DNA from: Talpa occidentalis
Lineage: Eukaryota; Chordata; Mammalia; Eulipotyphla; Talpidae
Reading direction: 5' to 3'
Assembly (NCBI RefSeq): GCF_014898055.3
Contig: NW_023601212.1
Span: 53,928,329-53,992,328, forward strand
DNA: 64,000 nucleotides
The notes under the pieces were generated by a model. That model was given only the letters and a program-made list of their open reading frames with translations. It ran no database searches and was not told the DNA's origin. Shown piece by piece: positions 1 to 11,271 of this stretch (position 1 is its first letter; every line of letters starts with the position of its first letter). Made by a program: the position numbers and the translations under genes.

Positions 1-1237
1 AGCACTCTGCCCTCATTGCTCCCATTTTAGACATTTTGCCTTCCTGGCATTCTGGCTGCCTCCCTGCAAGACCGTGCCCTTGACTCTCCACCCTCAGCTG
101 CCTGAGCTCTGCCATCGGTATCGCTTAGCTTGATTCTTCTGGTCTGTCCCAGCAGGTTGGCCTCACACGCCCACAGTAAAGGTCAGCTCTTGGCTGGTAT
201 TATGGGTGAGCAGCTGGAAAAATGCCTCAGAAGCTTATTTCCCTTTCTCTAGCTACTAAATCATTCCTTAATCCTTTGACTACCAGGTGACACTCCGAGC
301 CCTAAAATGGGCTGTTCCCTGTCACCTCAGACAATAGCGTCTTTTAAAATCTCACCTGGACCCATCTCCCTGAATAAACCCCACTTCCCTGGAGATGCCA
401 AACCACTAGCTCCCGTCTCTCGGTGTTGCTTAACAGTGACGCTGACACTTGGTGGCCTCAGGAAAAGATAGGGCTGTGAAGGTCAGTTGGGGGTCTCCCA
501 AACTGCATTCCCGCAGCCACACAGGCAGCACCTGGTACTTACCAGCTCCCTACTAGCCTTCTCAGACCTACTGGGCAGCCTGAGGAAGGATGAGACATGA
601 GGGCTGTCCTGCCATCTCCCTCCCAACCCCGCTGCTCAGGAAGAGGTTGAAATGCCCCTTTAGGGGACTTACTCACTCACATACTTGACCCAGAGACCTA
701 CCCATGGTTGGTCTCAAAACCATAGAATTGACCTCCAAAGGCACTTAGCAGCCAACCACCAACCACTACCACCACCACGAGCAGCCAAGACACAGACCCC
801 ACCCCTCATAGGCCCTCATGGCCCCCTCTGCCAGGAAGGACCACTCTGACCCCAGACTCTTTTCTCTTTCTCCTGCCCTCCAGCACTGACATCCTCCAAC
901 AAAACTTAGGTTGGGGAAGGCGCCCCATGAGTGCCTTTTTGTTTTTTCATGAAACTTATACACTGTGAACAAACTCCTGGACAAGGAGACCAGAACCCCA
1001 AAGGACAAGTCAGACTACCTTCTTAAGATGATGGGAGGAAAAAACTCACCTCATTCTTTGGAGTCTTTGATGAGGCCAGAACAAAACATGAATTACAGAT
1101 CAATGAATACATCAATGGATTATCCCACCACACAAATGAAAGAAATAAAAGCCAGGCTGCTCTGGCAAAAGGGACCAGCATCCTGTGCACCCATTAGCCA
1201 TCGCTGTGGTCCCTGGGGTTCAGTGACCAGCACTCAT
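1..1237. other. Unrecognised intergenic sequence
   Basis: I see no convincing exon, repeat family or RNA gene here. The open frames are short and overlap on both strands without codon-like character. Confidence 0.5.
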
Positions 1238-1330
1238 GCTCACTCACTCACTTCATTGGACAGATGAGGAAACTGGAGTCATTTGCCCAAGGACTAATAA
1301 ATTAGAGCCTGAGGCAAGCCAGAGGCAACT
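1238..1330 (-). repeat. MIR fragment
   Basis: The stretch reading GACAGATGAGGAAACTGGAG followed by TTTGCCCAAGG is the reverse complement of the MIR core (CCTCATCTGT / CTTGGGCAA). MIR is an ancient tRNA-derived SINE shared by mammals. Only the central core is recognisable. Confidence 0.7.
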
Positions 1331-2350
1331 TTAGCAATAACAAGATCTGACATATGAACTCGCTTGCCCAGCAGAAGCCTATTCCTCCCCAGCAGGCTCC
1401 TACACTCCCGAGGGGCTCCCAAAGGCACAAAGACATGGAAGTGGCAGGACTCAAGATCTATTCCTTAGCAGCTAGCCCAGAGAAGGCCCTCCTTTACCCA
1501 ATAAGTAACTGATTTTTGAGAAGGTTTTTTTAGTTTATTTTATTTTTGTCTGAGCCTTTCAGTCCTGAGTCTGCTGAATAATTGGAAGTGCCCAGGAACT
1601 GGAGGACATGCTCTCTGCCACATCTCACTTGGGAGAGGTCAAACTGAAGGGTATGCAAGATACTCCAGGAATCTGCCAAGTAGAACCCCTCTTTTGGAAG
1701 CTGTCAGAAATGCCACCAGCGCCTGGAAGACATTTACTCATTATGAAACAGTTCCTGGAGGAGGGGAAGGGAGCTGTGTCGAGAGACCAGTACAACCAAA
1801 TGTTGGCAGGAGTTGCAATGTCTAAAAATCACTGGTGGGATGCCTAAAATTCGTAACACAAATTCCAGGAACTCTGAAACCATCTGCTTAACAGGTATGA
1901 ATTTTAAAGGAAGTAAATATCTTGCTTTTGAAAAAACTGAATCCAAGGAAGCTTTAATATGGTGAAAGAGCATTAGCCAGGACAGTCTACAATGTGCCAC
2001 AGTAACAAATAAATCCTGAAATCTCCTTTAAGATTCATCTTAATCCCAAAGGCTTGATTTGTCCTTCACAGAGTCTGGTGCATGCTGAGACCCTTCTCCA
2101 TCTTGCAACTGTCTCTTTCAGACACATGCCCTTGGAGATAAGGGAAGAGAGAGATACAAAAAGGCACATCCATCTTAACTGCCTTCAGGGGGAAATAGTT
2201 TCCATCACTTCTACTCTGGGGCCACTGGAAGAAAACTTGGGCATGGCCCCAGTATAGTCACCAGGGAAACTAACATATGTAGGGTGTGTGTGAATATATT
2301 CTCTATTACAAATATATATATAAATATATATGTATGTATACACATATAAT
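1331..2350. other. Unrecognised sequence ending in AT-rich tract
   Basis: No gene or repeat family was recognised in 1331-2280. Positions 2290-2350 are an alternating TATA/TGTA low-complexity tract just left of a SINE. Confidence 0.45.
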
Positions 2351-2359
2351 CAGTATTTC

Positions 2360-2403
<44 letters not shown>

Positions 2404-2651
2404 AGAACTGGGGTATAGGCCAGAGGTGCGGGAGTCAAGGGGGAGGGTAAGAGGATTCACCAGAGACAGAGTGGGGAGCAGAACAGGCAGATCTACTGAA
2501 ATACATTGCTGGTGGGAGCAGCGGGTGAGACAGGAGTGGTCTGCTGCACCATATGTGGATTAGCTCCCTAGCCAGGCATTGAACTCAGGCTGTAGCATTG
2601 ATAGCACTGAGACTTAACCCCTAGGCCACCAGGAAGGCCCAGTATTTCTTT
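2351..2651 (-). mobile_element. Lineage-specific tRNA-SINE with (TG)19 tail
   Basis: A minus-strand SINE occupies about 2363-2639; its pol III head lies at the right end (CCACCAGGAAGGCC). It is flanked by the 12-bp duplication CAGTATTTCTTT at 2351-2362 and 2640-2651. The body is quite diverged from the young copies and belongs to the older subfamily (box ending GGGTATAGGCC). The A-rich tail is replaced by a pure GT dinucleotide run at 2363-2400. The right flank is the 3' end of an older L1. Confidence 0.9.
2363..2400. repeat. (TG)19 microsatellite
   Basis: A perfect GT dinucleotide run of 38 bases sits where the SINE tail should be. SINE tails often seed microsatellites. Confidence 0.97.
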
Positions 2652-3224
2652 TTTATTGAAGTATAACTGATTTGCAACATTATGTAGTTTTCAAATTAGT
2701 ATAGCAACATGATAGGTATAGACGACATTATGCTTGTCACCATCCATCATCATACAATTAGCCCCTTTTACCCAATCTACCCACCATACTTCCCCCTTCC
2801 TTTCTGGTAATGACTAGGTTGTTCTTATTGTCTTAGAATTTGCTTTTGATTTGGCTTGCTTGTTTGTTTTCTTTCTTTTTCTACCACATATGAGTGAAAT
2901 CATGTGGTATTTTTCTTCTCTAATTTTGCCAAGCATAACACCATCTAGGTCCATCCATGCTGCTGCAAGTGACTGGATTTCATTGTTTTTTTTTATATAG
3001 TTGTGTAGTATTCCATTTGTATATATTCCCCCATTTTCTTCATCCATTCATGTGATCATGGGTACTGAGATTGTTTTCAACTCTTGCCTATTATGACTTA
3101 TGTTGCAATAAACATGAGATTGTATCCATCTCATCAAATTGGTGTTTTTGGACTCTTTATATATATACCCAGAAATGGAATAGTTGGGTCATATAGTATT
3201 CCTATTCTTAATTTTCTGAGACAG
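2652..3224 (-). mobile_element. Old L1 3' end, antisense
   Basis: Read on the minus strand this is the end of L1 ORF2 and its 3' UTR. Antisense hallmarks are GTGGTATTTTTCTTCTCTAA, the CCATCTAGGTCCATCCATG block, TATTCCATTTGTATATAT and GCAATAAACATGAGATTG. It is 5'-truncated with many substitutions, so much older than the L1 at 25.97 kb. Confidence 0.85.
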
Positions 3225-3522
3225 CTCATGGATATTTGATGAACACTATCTGAGCTGCCTTAGAGGAAAACTCCAGGCACTCTACCTAAATATCTGGCCT
3301 TTTCCACCAGCATGTTAAACTCCCTGCCTCCAAAAATTTCATTCATTTCCCTTTTGACCACACCTGTTGTCACACATGGACTAAAGCACATGTCCCAACA
3401 GACCCATCTCAGCCCACATTTCACAAAAGCGCTGGCCAAAGAGCTAGTAAAGGAGAGTATGACTTCTGCTTATTTGAGGTCCTTGTTGCAAAAAATGCAT
3501 CCCCAAAGACTAGGGAGTCGTG
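3225..3522. other. Unrecognised short interval
   Basis: About 300 bases between an old L1 and an L2 relic; no gene-like signal seen. Confidence 0.4.
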
Positions 3523-3925
3523 ATTTGTGGTCATTTGTTCATCCAACAGATGCTTATGGGCACTCACCACATGCCGGGCAGTGTGCTCCATGCTGAAGAC
3601 CTAGTGGCCCAGACATGGTTCCTGCCCTCAGAGAGCCGAGAATCCAGCAGGCACAGCAGGCATCATGTAATCACATCACAAATTTACAACTACACATGAA
3701 GATGAGTGCTATGAAGAAAGAGGATAAGAAGCTATGACAGAATATAAGAGGACCCATCTTTCCCAGTGGGCCAAGAACCGTCTATTTCTCTGAAGAACAG
3801 AGGTGTAAGCTGAGCTGAGAAAGATGAGTGAGGGAAAAGTGACGAAAGGAAAAAGGTGAGGGGAAAAGTGCTCCAAGGGGAAGGCACAGCATGTGCAAAG
3901 GCCCTGAGAAGGGGAGAACTAGCGT
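3523..3925 (-). repeat. L2 3' end, antisense
   Basis: CACTCACCACATGCCGGGCA followed by GTGTGCTCCATGCTGAAGAC, CCTGCCCTCAGAGAGCC and, further on, GCATGTGCAAAGGCCCTGAG is the reverse complement of the L2 3' region. Boundaries are uncertain. Confidence 0.6.
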
Positions 3926-4358
3926 GTCTGAGAAGCTTTGTGGCTGATTCAGAGGGTAAGAGTATCCCTGGAGGCCACACCCAGGGGACACAATTCATGG
4001 GAAAATCATGTGTTTTATGTTTAAATGAGATTTTTCTTTCAAAACTGCTTAAGTGCAGAGTGGTTAGAGTTTGGCATTGGCTATTTATTCAAAAGTTGGG
4101 AGCCCTTACCGGTGTTGACACTAGATGTTCATGATCACCAGCTCCCACATGGCTTCTCACCAAATTCAAACCCTCAGCCAGGCCTCTAAAGAAGATATGC
4201 AGTTTCTCAAAGACTCTTCTCTGGCCCCAGGACATCTCCTTCTCCTTCCTCTCAGTTCAGTCTTGACCTTTCCAGGATATTTTCTCTGAACCTGAGACAG
4301 GAGCAGGATGCCCCTAGCATGCCAGCATCCAGTTCATTCCCCATCATAATACAGTAAG
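3926..4358. other. Unrecognised sequence
   Basis: No feature recognised between the L2 relic and the next SINE. Confidence 0.4.
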
Positions 4359-4384
4359 AACCCTTTATTTTTTTTTTTAAAGAT

Positions 4385-4427
<43 letters not shown>

Positions 4428-4682
4428 TACAAGAACCAGGGTACAGTCCAGATGCATGGGAGGGTGAGAGGATTCACCAGAGACAGAGTGGGGAACAGAA
4501 CAGGCAGACTGATGAAATACACTGCTGAGGGGAGCAGCAGGTGAGACAGGAGAGGTCTGCCGCGCCATGTGGGATTCTCACTGGCCGGCCGGGTTCAAAC
4601 CGGCGCTGCAGAGGCTGCAGACAGTTTCACAGTGGGGCGCTCAACCGCCTGCGCCACCAGGGGAGGCCCAAAACCCTTTATT
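4359..4682 (-). mobile_element. Lineage-specific tRNA-SINE, full length
   Basis: Minus-strand SINE at about 4370-4670. Its B-box region reads GGTTCAAACCGGC on the plus strand, the A-box end is CCGCCTGCGCCACCAGGGGA, and a TTTA-repeat tail lies at 4382-4428. The duplication AACCCTTTATT flanks it (left from 4359, right from 4672). It belongs to the older subfamily. Confidence 0.92.
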
Positions 4683-4714
4683 GTTATCGCTTCTTCCCTC
4701 TCAGACTACAGGTT

Positions 4715-4830
4715 CCCCAAAGCAGGACCCCTACTTATCTGAGGCCCACCATTGTCTCCTTGGAACCTCAATCAGTGCCTGACGCATAACAGGGACTCAA
4801 CCACTATTTCCTGCATGAATAAACCATGAA
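4715..4830 (+). repeat. L2 3' end fragment
   Basis: CCTTGGAACCTCAATCAGTG, CCTGACGCATAACAGGGACT and CAACCACTATTTCCTGCATG follow the L2 end pattern (AGTGCCTGGCACATAGTAGG, CTCAATAAATATTTG). Confidence 0.55.
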
Positions 4831-4884
4831 CTACAGAGATAGGACTTAGGTTTCCCAAAAAACAGAATTTTGTGCCTGATTCAT

Positions 4885-4940
4885 TGATGGCCACACCCAG
4901 TACCTATAACAGACATTTGTTGAATGAATGAATGAATGAG
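4885..4940 (+). repeat. L2 3' terminus with (GAAT)n tail
   Basis: CAGACATTTGTTGAATGAAT followed by further GAAT units is the characteristic L2 terminus. Confidence 0.65.
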
Positions 4941-4954
4941 CTTCTGGGTCAGAA

Positions 4955-5090
4955 AGGACAACTTAGGTGCCTTCATTTCACAAGGGAAGAGACAGAGGCC
5001 TAGAGAAACCAAAGATCCGCCCACTGTTTTGCAGTTCAAACAACGAGGTTGGGTGCCAACACTGAAGTCACCTGTCACACTCGGCCAGAG
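4955..5090 (-). repeat. MIR fragment
   Basis: CTTCATTTCACAAGGGAAGA, GACAGAGGCCTAGAGAAACC and GTTTTGCAGTTCAAACAACG follow the antisense MIR core order (ATTTTACAGATGAGGAAACT, CAGAGAGGTTAAG, then CACAGCTAGTAAG). Confidence 0.55.
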
Positions 5091-5734
5091 CCCTCTCAGA
5101 GTGTGAGAGGGCTTTTTTTTTTTTTTGAGGAAAATACACATAGGTATTGATTCTTTGTGGAAGCAACCGCCCAAAGTATGCATATCTCTGTGAACCTATT
5201 TAAGTGTTCATTCCCTCCCTGCTCAGGAACTAGCAGCAATTTGCCCACGACAGCTCATGCCAGTGCCATATTCCCCAAACTCCAGAACAAAACCCAAAGT
5301 CAAAACAGCCTGTTCAGCAGGAAGAGAGAACACTCCTCAAGTAGAACCAGTTTCCTCGGTCGTAGCAGAAACATTCCAGCAGAGAGGGTTTCTCTGCAAT
5401 CAAATTACCAAAATTAGTGACTAAGAGGAACCAAGCAGATGTGGAAGATTTCAATTTTGCTGAAGAATTTGGCACAATGTCTCAATAAACTGGATTTGCG
5501 AAATTCTAACTAAGAACAGTGTCACGTGTAATTAAAAAAATCTGGCTGCGGGACCAGACAGGGGCAATGCTGACAGTCAAACCCACCAGGGGATGTCGTG
5601 GCCACTGATCTGAAGCTTATTATTCTCCCTTCCGTCTCAGAGTAGCAGCAGATGACACCTGGAGGGAGCCGCAGTCACACTGACAATTAAACACCGTATA
5701 TTTTTATTGAGTGGTTTACTTTCTAAAGCCCTTT
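5091..5734. other. Unrecognised sequence
   Basis: A T-run lies at about 5112-5126. The rest shows no recognisable gene or repeat. Confidence 0.4.
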
Positions 5735-5845
5735 CAGCCATATCATTTTCTCTGGCCTACACCATCAAAATAGAGGCTCAAAAAGGTGAACTGGTCTCCC
5801 AAGTTCACAGCACATGGGCGTGACTGAGGTCCTCGGTTTCCTGCC
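5735..5845 (-). repeat. MIR fragment
   Basis: AGCCATATCATTTTCTCTGG, AATAGAGGCTCAAAAAGGTG and CTCCCAAGTTCACAGCACAT resemble the antisense MIR order of cut-off, core and tail. It is strongly decayed. Confidence 0.5.
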
Positions 5846-6199
5846 TGCTGGGGGTTGTGATGAGACTGGAGGGAATGGTTGTCCCATTCTGGGAAGGTCA
5901 TTTAACTGTTCAGGACACAAGGGCACCACATTTTGTAATGTTCTCAGATACTAACTCTTGCTGTGTTGGATCAATGTTCCCCCTAGGAGACGTTTCTTAT
6001 AATGGTCAGTATGGATACAAGGTGAGGGAGAAAGAATTCAGTGGCTCATCTCTCAATCTAAGCACAGAGTCTTCTCTAAAAAGCCTGAGATTTTTCATCA
6101 GCAATTTCCTTTCATAATCCCTAGAAATAGGCGCAGCCATATCCCAAACTGAACTCGATATTCTCCCCCAAACCTGGCTCCCAGCATTGTCACTCAGCA

Positions 6200-6962
6200 T
6201 GAGGTCCACCACCACCCAACTCTATAAACCAGAAGGCATCCTTGACACCTCTCTATTCCTCACCTCACCTCCCAAATCCAATTCTTTGCCAAGTCCATCT
6301 GACCTTCTAAATTCTCTCTCTGTCCACTTCTTTGCCCTGTCTTATCCCTCCACCTCAGACCAAGTGATCAAGTTTTATTGAAATGATTCCAGTATTTTCC
6401 TTTTGCTAGCTTCACTTACCCTCATTCCCTCTAATCTATCCATCCTCCACTCTGCAGCCAGAGCAAGCACTTGAAAACGTAAATTTGAACAAGCCCCTCC
6501 TCTGCTTAAATACTTCTATAGTTCACATTGCCCCACATGTTTGACATGATGAACAAGGCCTGGTGACCCGGTCCCGGCCTGTCTCTCTGACCTTTCCATT
6601 GCTGCCTCGCCCCTTCACTCACAACAAGCCTTCTCCCTGCTACCTGCTAATGCTACACCCTCTCCCACCTCAAGGTCTCCAAGTTCCGGCCATTCTCTGT
6701 CCCCACCTACTTCTACCAACTTGACTCCTACTCATCCTTTTAAGCACAATTCAGATTCCAAGGAGGCCAGCATCGCTTAGTCCTCCTCACAGACATTGTC
6801 ATAGAACCATGTACTAGGTTTTACAGCACCTATCACAGTTAAAATCAAATAATAATCCAGGAGAATGGCCCATGTTCATTTATTCACATTCCTAGAACAG
6901 GATGTCACCAGGCACATGATCACAGCTCAATAAATGTTGGAGGGAAAAATGAATGAATGAAG
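6200..6962 (+). repeat. Long L2 fragment
   Basis: Sense-strand L2 landmarks are recognised in order: AACAAGCCCCTCCTCTGCTT, ACATTGCCCCACATGTTTGA, AACAAGGCCTGGTGACCCGG, GACCTTTCCATTGCTGCCTC, and the terminus GCTCAATAAATGTTGG with ATGAATGAATGA. The element is ancient and interrupted by indels. Confidence 0.65.
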
Positions 6963-8724
6963 CATGAGCACAGCACATGGGGGAACTGAGTCTTTTATGA
7001 ATGAAGAACATTGCAAAGGAGATAAAACCTTCCAGGAGGAGGTAAGCCAATCTCTGGAGATAGATCTGGGCAATATGCCCTCCTAAAATGAAGTAAAAAA
7101 AAATTTAATATGAATTTCTCTTTGTAAATGATGCACTATGTAAACATCCAATATTTGTCTTTGTCCTTCTGATTTATTTTACTACACATAAGATATCTCT
7201 GACTTTTCAATGTGATCTCAAGTGGATTATTTTGTTTATCTGATTCTTAATTTTTTGCTTTCTTGAGTCTGGATGGGATCACTAAGGCCAGACCAACCTC
7301 CTCCTTCTGCAGATGAAGACACAGATCCACAGACAGAGGATTAATGTCTCGCAACTCTTAAGTGAGAAGCAGGACAGAAACACACACTATCTGCCACCTG
7401 CCACCCCCATATCACACAGCCTTCTCCCTGGCAAGAAGCAGGAAGCAGCTTGGCTTCCTCAACATCCCCTACCCCTCCATCCCAGCCCCCGGTGGAACGA
7501 CCAGCTTCTGGGATGGAGGAAATAAACACAGACCAAAAAAAATGCCCTCACTGGCCCACACTCATCTTGTCCAGTGGTTCCTGCTCGCCTACCCAGTGGT
7601 TCTTCCCAGGAAGAAGCTACACTGGCTCACTGCTGAGGAGTCCTCACCCACCAAGAGAGAAGGGGATGGCAAGAGAGAAGAGGATGGGTTGGGGCCTGGA
7701 CAGGTGGGGACAGGAAGACTGGCTACCAGTGTGACACAGCTATAGGAAGTGATGATGTCAAACCAAAGCTATCAGTTATTTCAACAATAAACAGGGTTTC
7801 TTTGGAAACAAAACAAGAGAGAGAGAGGGAGGCTAAGATTAAGACCCTAACAACTCCTGGAGGCCTCCCGTCATTCCACAGAGGGAGACATCACCTCCCG
7901 TGGACTGTGTGTGGGGTCCTGCAGCTGTTGATTTATGCATGCATGCGCTCGCTTTCTAGCCGCCCGACCTCATCTGAATATTCAAGTTCACAGAAGCGGA
8001 GCACCCCACAGGGTTATGGCACAGGCTGGCTAGACAGGGAGCCTGCCCTCAGCAGCTCCCCGCAGCTCTCTGCCTGTGTCCGCAGCAGAAAGTGGCAACA
8101 GAAGGAGGTGCGCTAAGGTGGGCAGGCCTAGAAGCACGTCAGAGGATGGTATCCCCCTCTCCAAGACACCAAGTCTGTTTGGACAAATTATTCATTCTTG
8201 AATTATTTGGGTCATTCGTACATGACCCAAAGCTTGTGTAGGTGAAGAGAGAGGCCCATTCAGTTCTGTGTGAACAACATCTGGGATGGCAGCGAATGTC
8301 AACAGCCCCTGTGAGGTGCTGCGTTGTCAGAGGAGACAACACCACCACATATGTGGATCACACTCCAAGCACGGGCTTCTCTCGATTGATTAAGGAAGAT
8401 TCTTGGGAGATCACGAAAGAAATGAAGACACTGCTTTTCAATTTTTGTTCTTTGACAAGATGTCAGAGAACCTTCATTCAAACGTGCTTATGGGGATTGG
8501 ATATGGAAATCGCAGCACACTTAGATCCAGCAAGCCCCTGAGCCCTTGGAGCTCAACAACCCCTGACCACCTACTTCTCTGGGCTTCACAGAGTTTGCCA
8601 GGTCAGGCAGGAGGCAGAGGTGGGCAGGGGGTGTCTGCAGCTCCCACCAGGACCTTTGGCCGGTGGACATGTCCTCACTCCAGAGGGGCCTGGTAAGACC
8701 GCCAAGCACGTACGCACATGCAAA
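6963..8724. other. Mostly unique intergenic sequence
   Basis: Apart from a possible weak L1-like AT-rich piece at about 7085-7260, nothing could be assigned. Reading frames at 7313-8116 are open by chance in three frames and look non-coding. Confidence 0.4.
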
Positions 8725-8725
8725 T

Positions 8726-8753
<28 letters not shown>
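8725..8753. repeat. (CA)n microsatellite
   Basis: About 14 uninterrupted CA units, ending in CGCAGCCTG. Confidence 0.95.
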
Positions 8754-8756
<3 letters not shown>

Positions 8757-8864
8757 GCCTGTACAGCAGCTATTAATGACAAAAAACAGGGGTAGGTCTG
8801 GAAGGACTGCAGCTCTTATGTTAAAACAAGAGTGATATGCAGAGGCATGCTTCTCAGCTAAGCC

Positions 8865-9130
8865 CTAATCCCCCTGGCATCTGTGCCCTGCTATTTGCAT
8901 AAGTAAATGGCAGCTCATTAAGAACACATTAGTAGTTCTGTAACCATGTAAGGAAAGCATCCTAGTGAGCCTTGCCCCAGGAGATTTCTCCAATTCAGTT
9001 TTGCAACCTTGGAGGCATGAAGCAGAGGCTGGCATCTGCCATCTGTCTGTCCGGCTGGAAGACAAAGAATAGATCCTTATGGAAACACAGAGGAGAATTA
9101 ATAAATATTTGTTGAGAATGAATGATGGTA
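8865..9130. promoter_or_regulatory. Possible conserved regulatory block
   Basis: Repeat-free and AT-rich with a perfect octamer (ATTTGCAT) at about 8892-8899 and a nearby GCTCATTAAG homeodomain-like site. This is inference from motif content only; no comparative data are available. Confidence 0.2.
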
Positions 9131-9869
9131 GACCTGGTCTGCAAAGAGTAAATCTTACTAAAAATAGAGAAATGTTTGGATCAAACTGGTTTGGAGAGGC
9201 ATTTTTCCCCATGTCTACCCACCCACTGAAGGCTCGAGAACACAGGTGGCAAATCAAAACCACGCAGCAGATTACCAGGGCGCTTTGTAGACTTACTGCT
9301 AGGCCTATGGCTCTGATCAGATTAAAGATACACATAGGAATTCAGAGTTCTAGAATGCTTCCAGGGATCCTCACTTGCTCCCTATTTGAGTGTCACCACC
9401 TGTGAACCTTCCACCAGGATCTTGTTGGCACTGCAGATTCTCAGGCCTCAGACGGACCTGCTGTGCCAAAACCTGCCTTTTCCCAAGTGCCCTGGTGATT
9501 CTTTGGCATGTAAGATTTGGGGAGCGCCAATCTGGAGGCAGTTACAGGGAGGTCTGTGGGGGCCACAGACCCCACATCCCTAGGGCAGAGAGGCAGCACT
9601 AGTGGCCTGCCAGGGAGGTCTTTATCCATCGAGATTCCCAGTTGTCAGAATCAGGGACATGTTGAGCCCACAGCCTTAAGGGATAGACCAAGCCACAGTG
9701 TAGACCAAGTCACATGTAGGCCCAGACCCCAACAGCCTGCAGAAGCCCAGGTTGCAAGGTTACAAGTCTGGGATAGCAGGAGCCTCATCTCACCACTCTA
9801 CTCAGGTGTGGGTCCCTGCAGCAAAGAACAACAGGATTGGGGAAACTAGAAACAATCCAACAGCTTCCC
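9131..9869. other. Unrecognised intergenic sequence
   Basis: No recognisable repeat or gene. A 156-residue minus-strand frame across 8865-9335 has no domain character I recognise. Confidence 0.4.
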
Positions 9870-10348
9870 ATCTCCTATCAAGATAAAAAAACAAAGCCCA
9901 AGAAGTAACTTACAAGGTCCTGCAAGATCTGCCAGTCTTCACTGTACCCTCTGTCTGGCCTTAGTGGTCACCCCTACCACAGGGCCTTAACATCTGTCAT
10001 TGCCTCCTCTTAACTCATTCTCTCTAGACATTCACAATAATCTACAAAGCTTATTCCCTCATCTCCTTCATTTCTTCATTGAAATGCTGCCTTCTCAGTG
10101 ACAATGTGCCATTTCATTTAAAATTGTAGCACCTTTCTCCAGGATTCTTTCCTGTGTCTAGTTTCTTCCAGACACCTACACCAGACAATATGCCATATAC
10201 TGCATTTAGTTACGATCACCCTACCAGGAGGTAGGCTCCATGAAGACTGGGTTGCTGATTCTGCTGGGTGCATTAGTGTAACTCCAAGACCCAGACAATG
10301 CCTGCCATAGGCACTTGCTCAGTACATATTTGTTGAATGGGTGAATCA
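9870..10348 (+). repeat. L2 fragment with 3' terminus
   Basis: Sense L2 landmarks: TACAAGGTCCTGCAAGATCT, CCACAGGGCCTTAACATCTG, GAGGTAGGCTCCATGAAGAC, CAGACAATGCCTGCCATAGG, and CAGTACATATTTGTTGAATG. Confidence 0.65.
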
Positions 10349-10978
10349 TGCGATCTTCAGGGTTAAGCAGAGGGGCTCGATAATCAACAAGCACTTGTTT
10401 GGTAATTGCAAGTTCCTTTTACAGCTACACGTTCATGTTCAAATGATTTCCCAGCTTTGCTGTTCACAGAGTAGGCACATAACTATTCCAGAAGTACACA
10501 CTCTGCAACACAGAATTCAGAAGCAACAGGTCCCTCTTCCCCAGCTGAGTTAATTGTCTAGATCCTCCAACCTGGGAATAACCCTGTCTCTGAGTCCTTG
10601 GGAGGGTTTAAAGGGGCTTTCACAGCAGGGGCACTCCATCAACCCTTCCCTCCCATGCCCTTCCACAGATTTGGTTTCTGGGACCTTCTGTCCCAGAAAA
10701 CTTACTAGCAGTCTATAAGGTAAATGTTATGAAAGCCAGCCCATTTCCCACCAAGCCATGGTCTGGGCTGCCAGCAGGTGGTCCCACATAATGGGCATCC
10801 TGGGCTCATGACCAATCAGCATGTCCCTCCCGTTCCCCAACAGTGGAGAGTGATCCAGAAAAGTCAGCCTCCTTCCCAGGGCAGAGGGAGGTGATCGCAG
10901 CAGACAGCCTGAGCCTTTGGTTGGTTTGTCTTCTGTTTCGTTTTGTTTCTTTGTTTCACCATTGGTAATTATTTTGTA
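10349..10978. other. Unrecognised sequence
   Basis: Unique-looking interval; no gene or repeat recognised. Confidence 0.4.
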
Positions 10979-11213
10979 ATATGGACTGTGTTTTATTTTT
11001 TATTTTTTTTTTAAATAGAGGCATGTTTTATTTATTTATTTATTTGTTTGTTTTTGTTTATACATGCACTGGGTACAGTCAGAAGCGCAGGAGGGTGAGA
11101 GAATTCACCAGAGCCAGAGCAGGGAGTAGAGCAGGAATTTTCATACATATATTGCCTTCCATCTGTAATATTATCCAGGTAACAAGCTTTTAAAACATAT
11201 GGACTGTGTTTTA
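10979..11213 (-). mobile_element. 5'-truncated SINE insertion with inverted flank filler
   Basis: The 17-bp duplication ATATGGACTGTGTTTTA occurs at 10979-10995 and 11197-11213. Between the copies lies a minus-strand SINE 3' half (10996-11133), truncated within the GAGCAGAGCAGG box, followed by non-SINE filler (11134-11196). The filler is the reverse complement of the DNA right of the insertion. The target is a good L1 endonuclease site (TTTT/AAAA at 11212). The SINE belongs to the young subfamily and carries the extra tail segment containing GAGGCATGTTTTA. Confidence 0.9.
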
Positions 11214-11271
11214 AAAGCTTGTTACCTGGATAATATTACAGATGATAGGCAATATATGTATGAAAATTCCT
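11133..11271. repeat. Near-perfect 65-bp inverted repeat
   Basis: Left arm 11133-11197 pairs with right arm 11207-11271. The two mismatches are adjacent (11158-11159 against 11245-11246), and the 9-base spacer is TATGGACTG. The sequence could form a long hairpin or cruciform. Confidence 0.97.

Noticed and set aside
2330..2563. Frame with a poly-valine/cysteine run
   Set aside because: It is the (TG)n microsatellite translated.
7085..7260. Antisense L1 fragment
   Set aside because: Only vague similarity to the old L1 3' end; too weak to list as a feature.
8865..9335. 156-residue minus-strand frame resembling a membrane protein
   Set aside because: Hydrophobicity comes from AT-rich antisense sequence; no start context or family signature.
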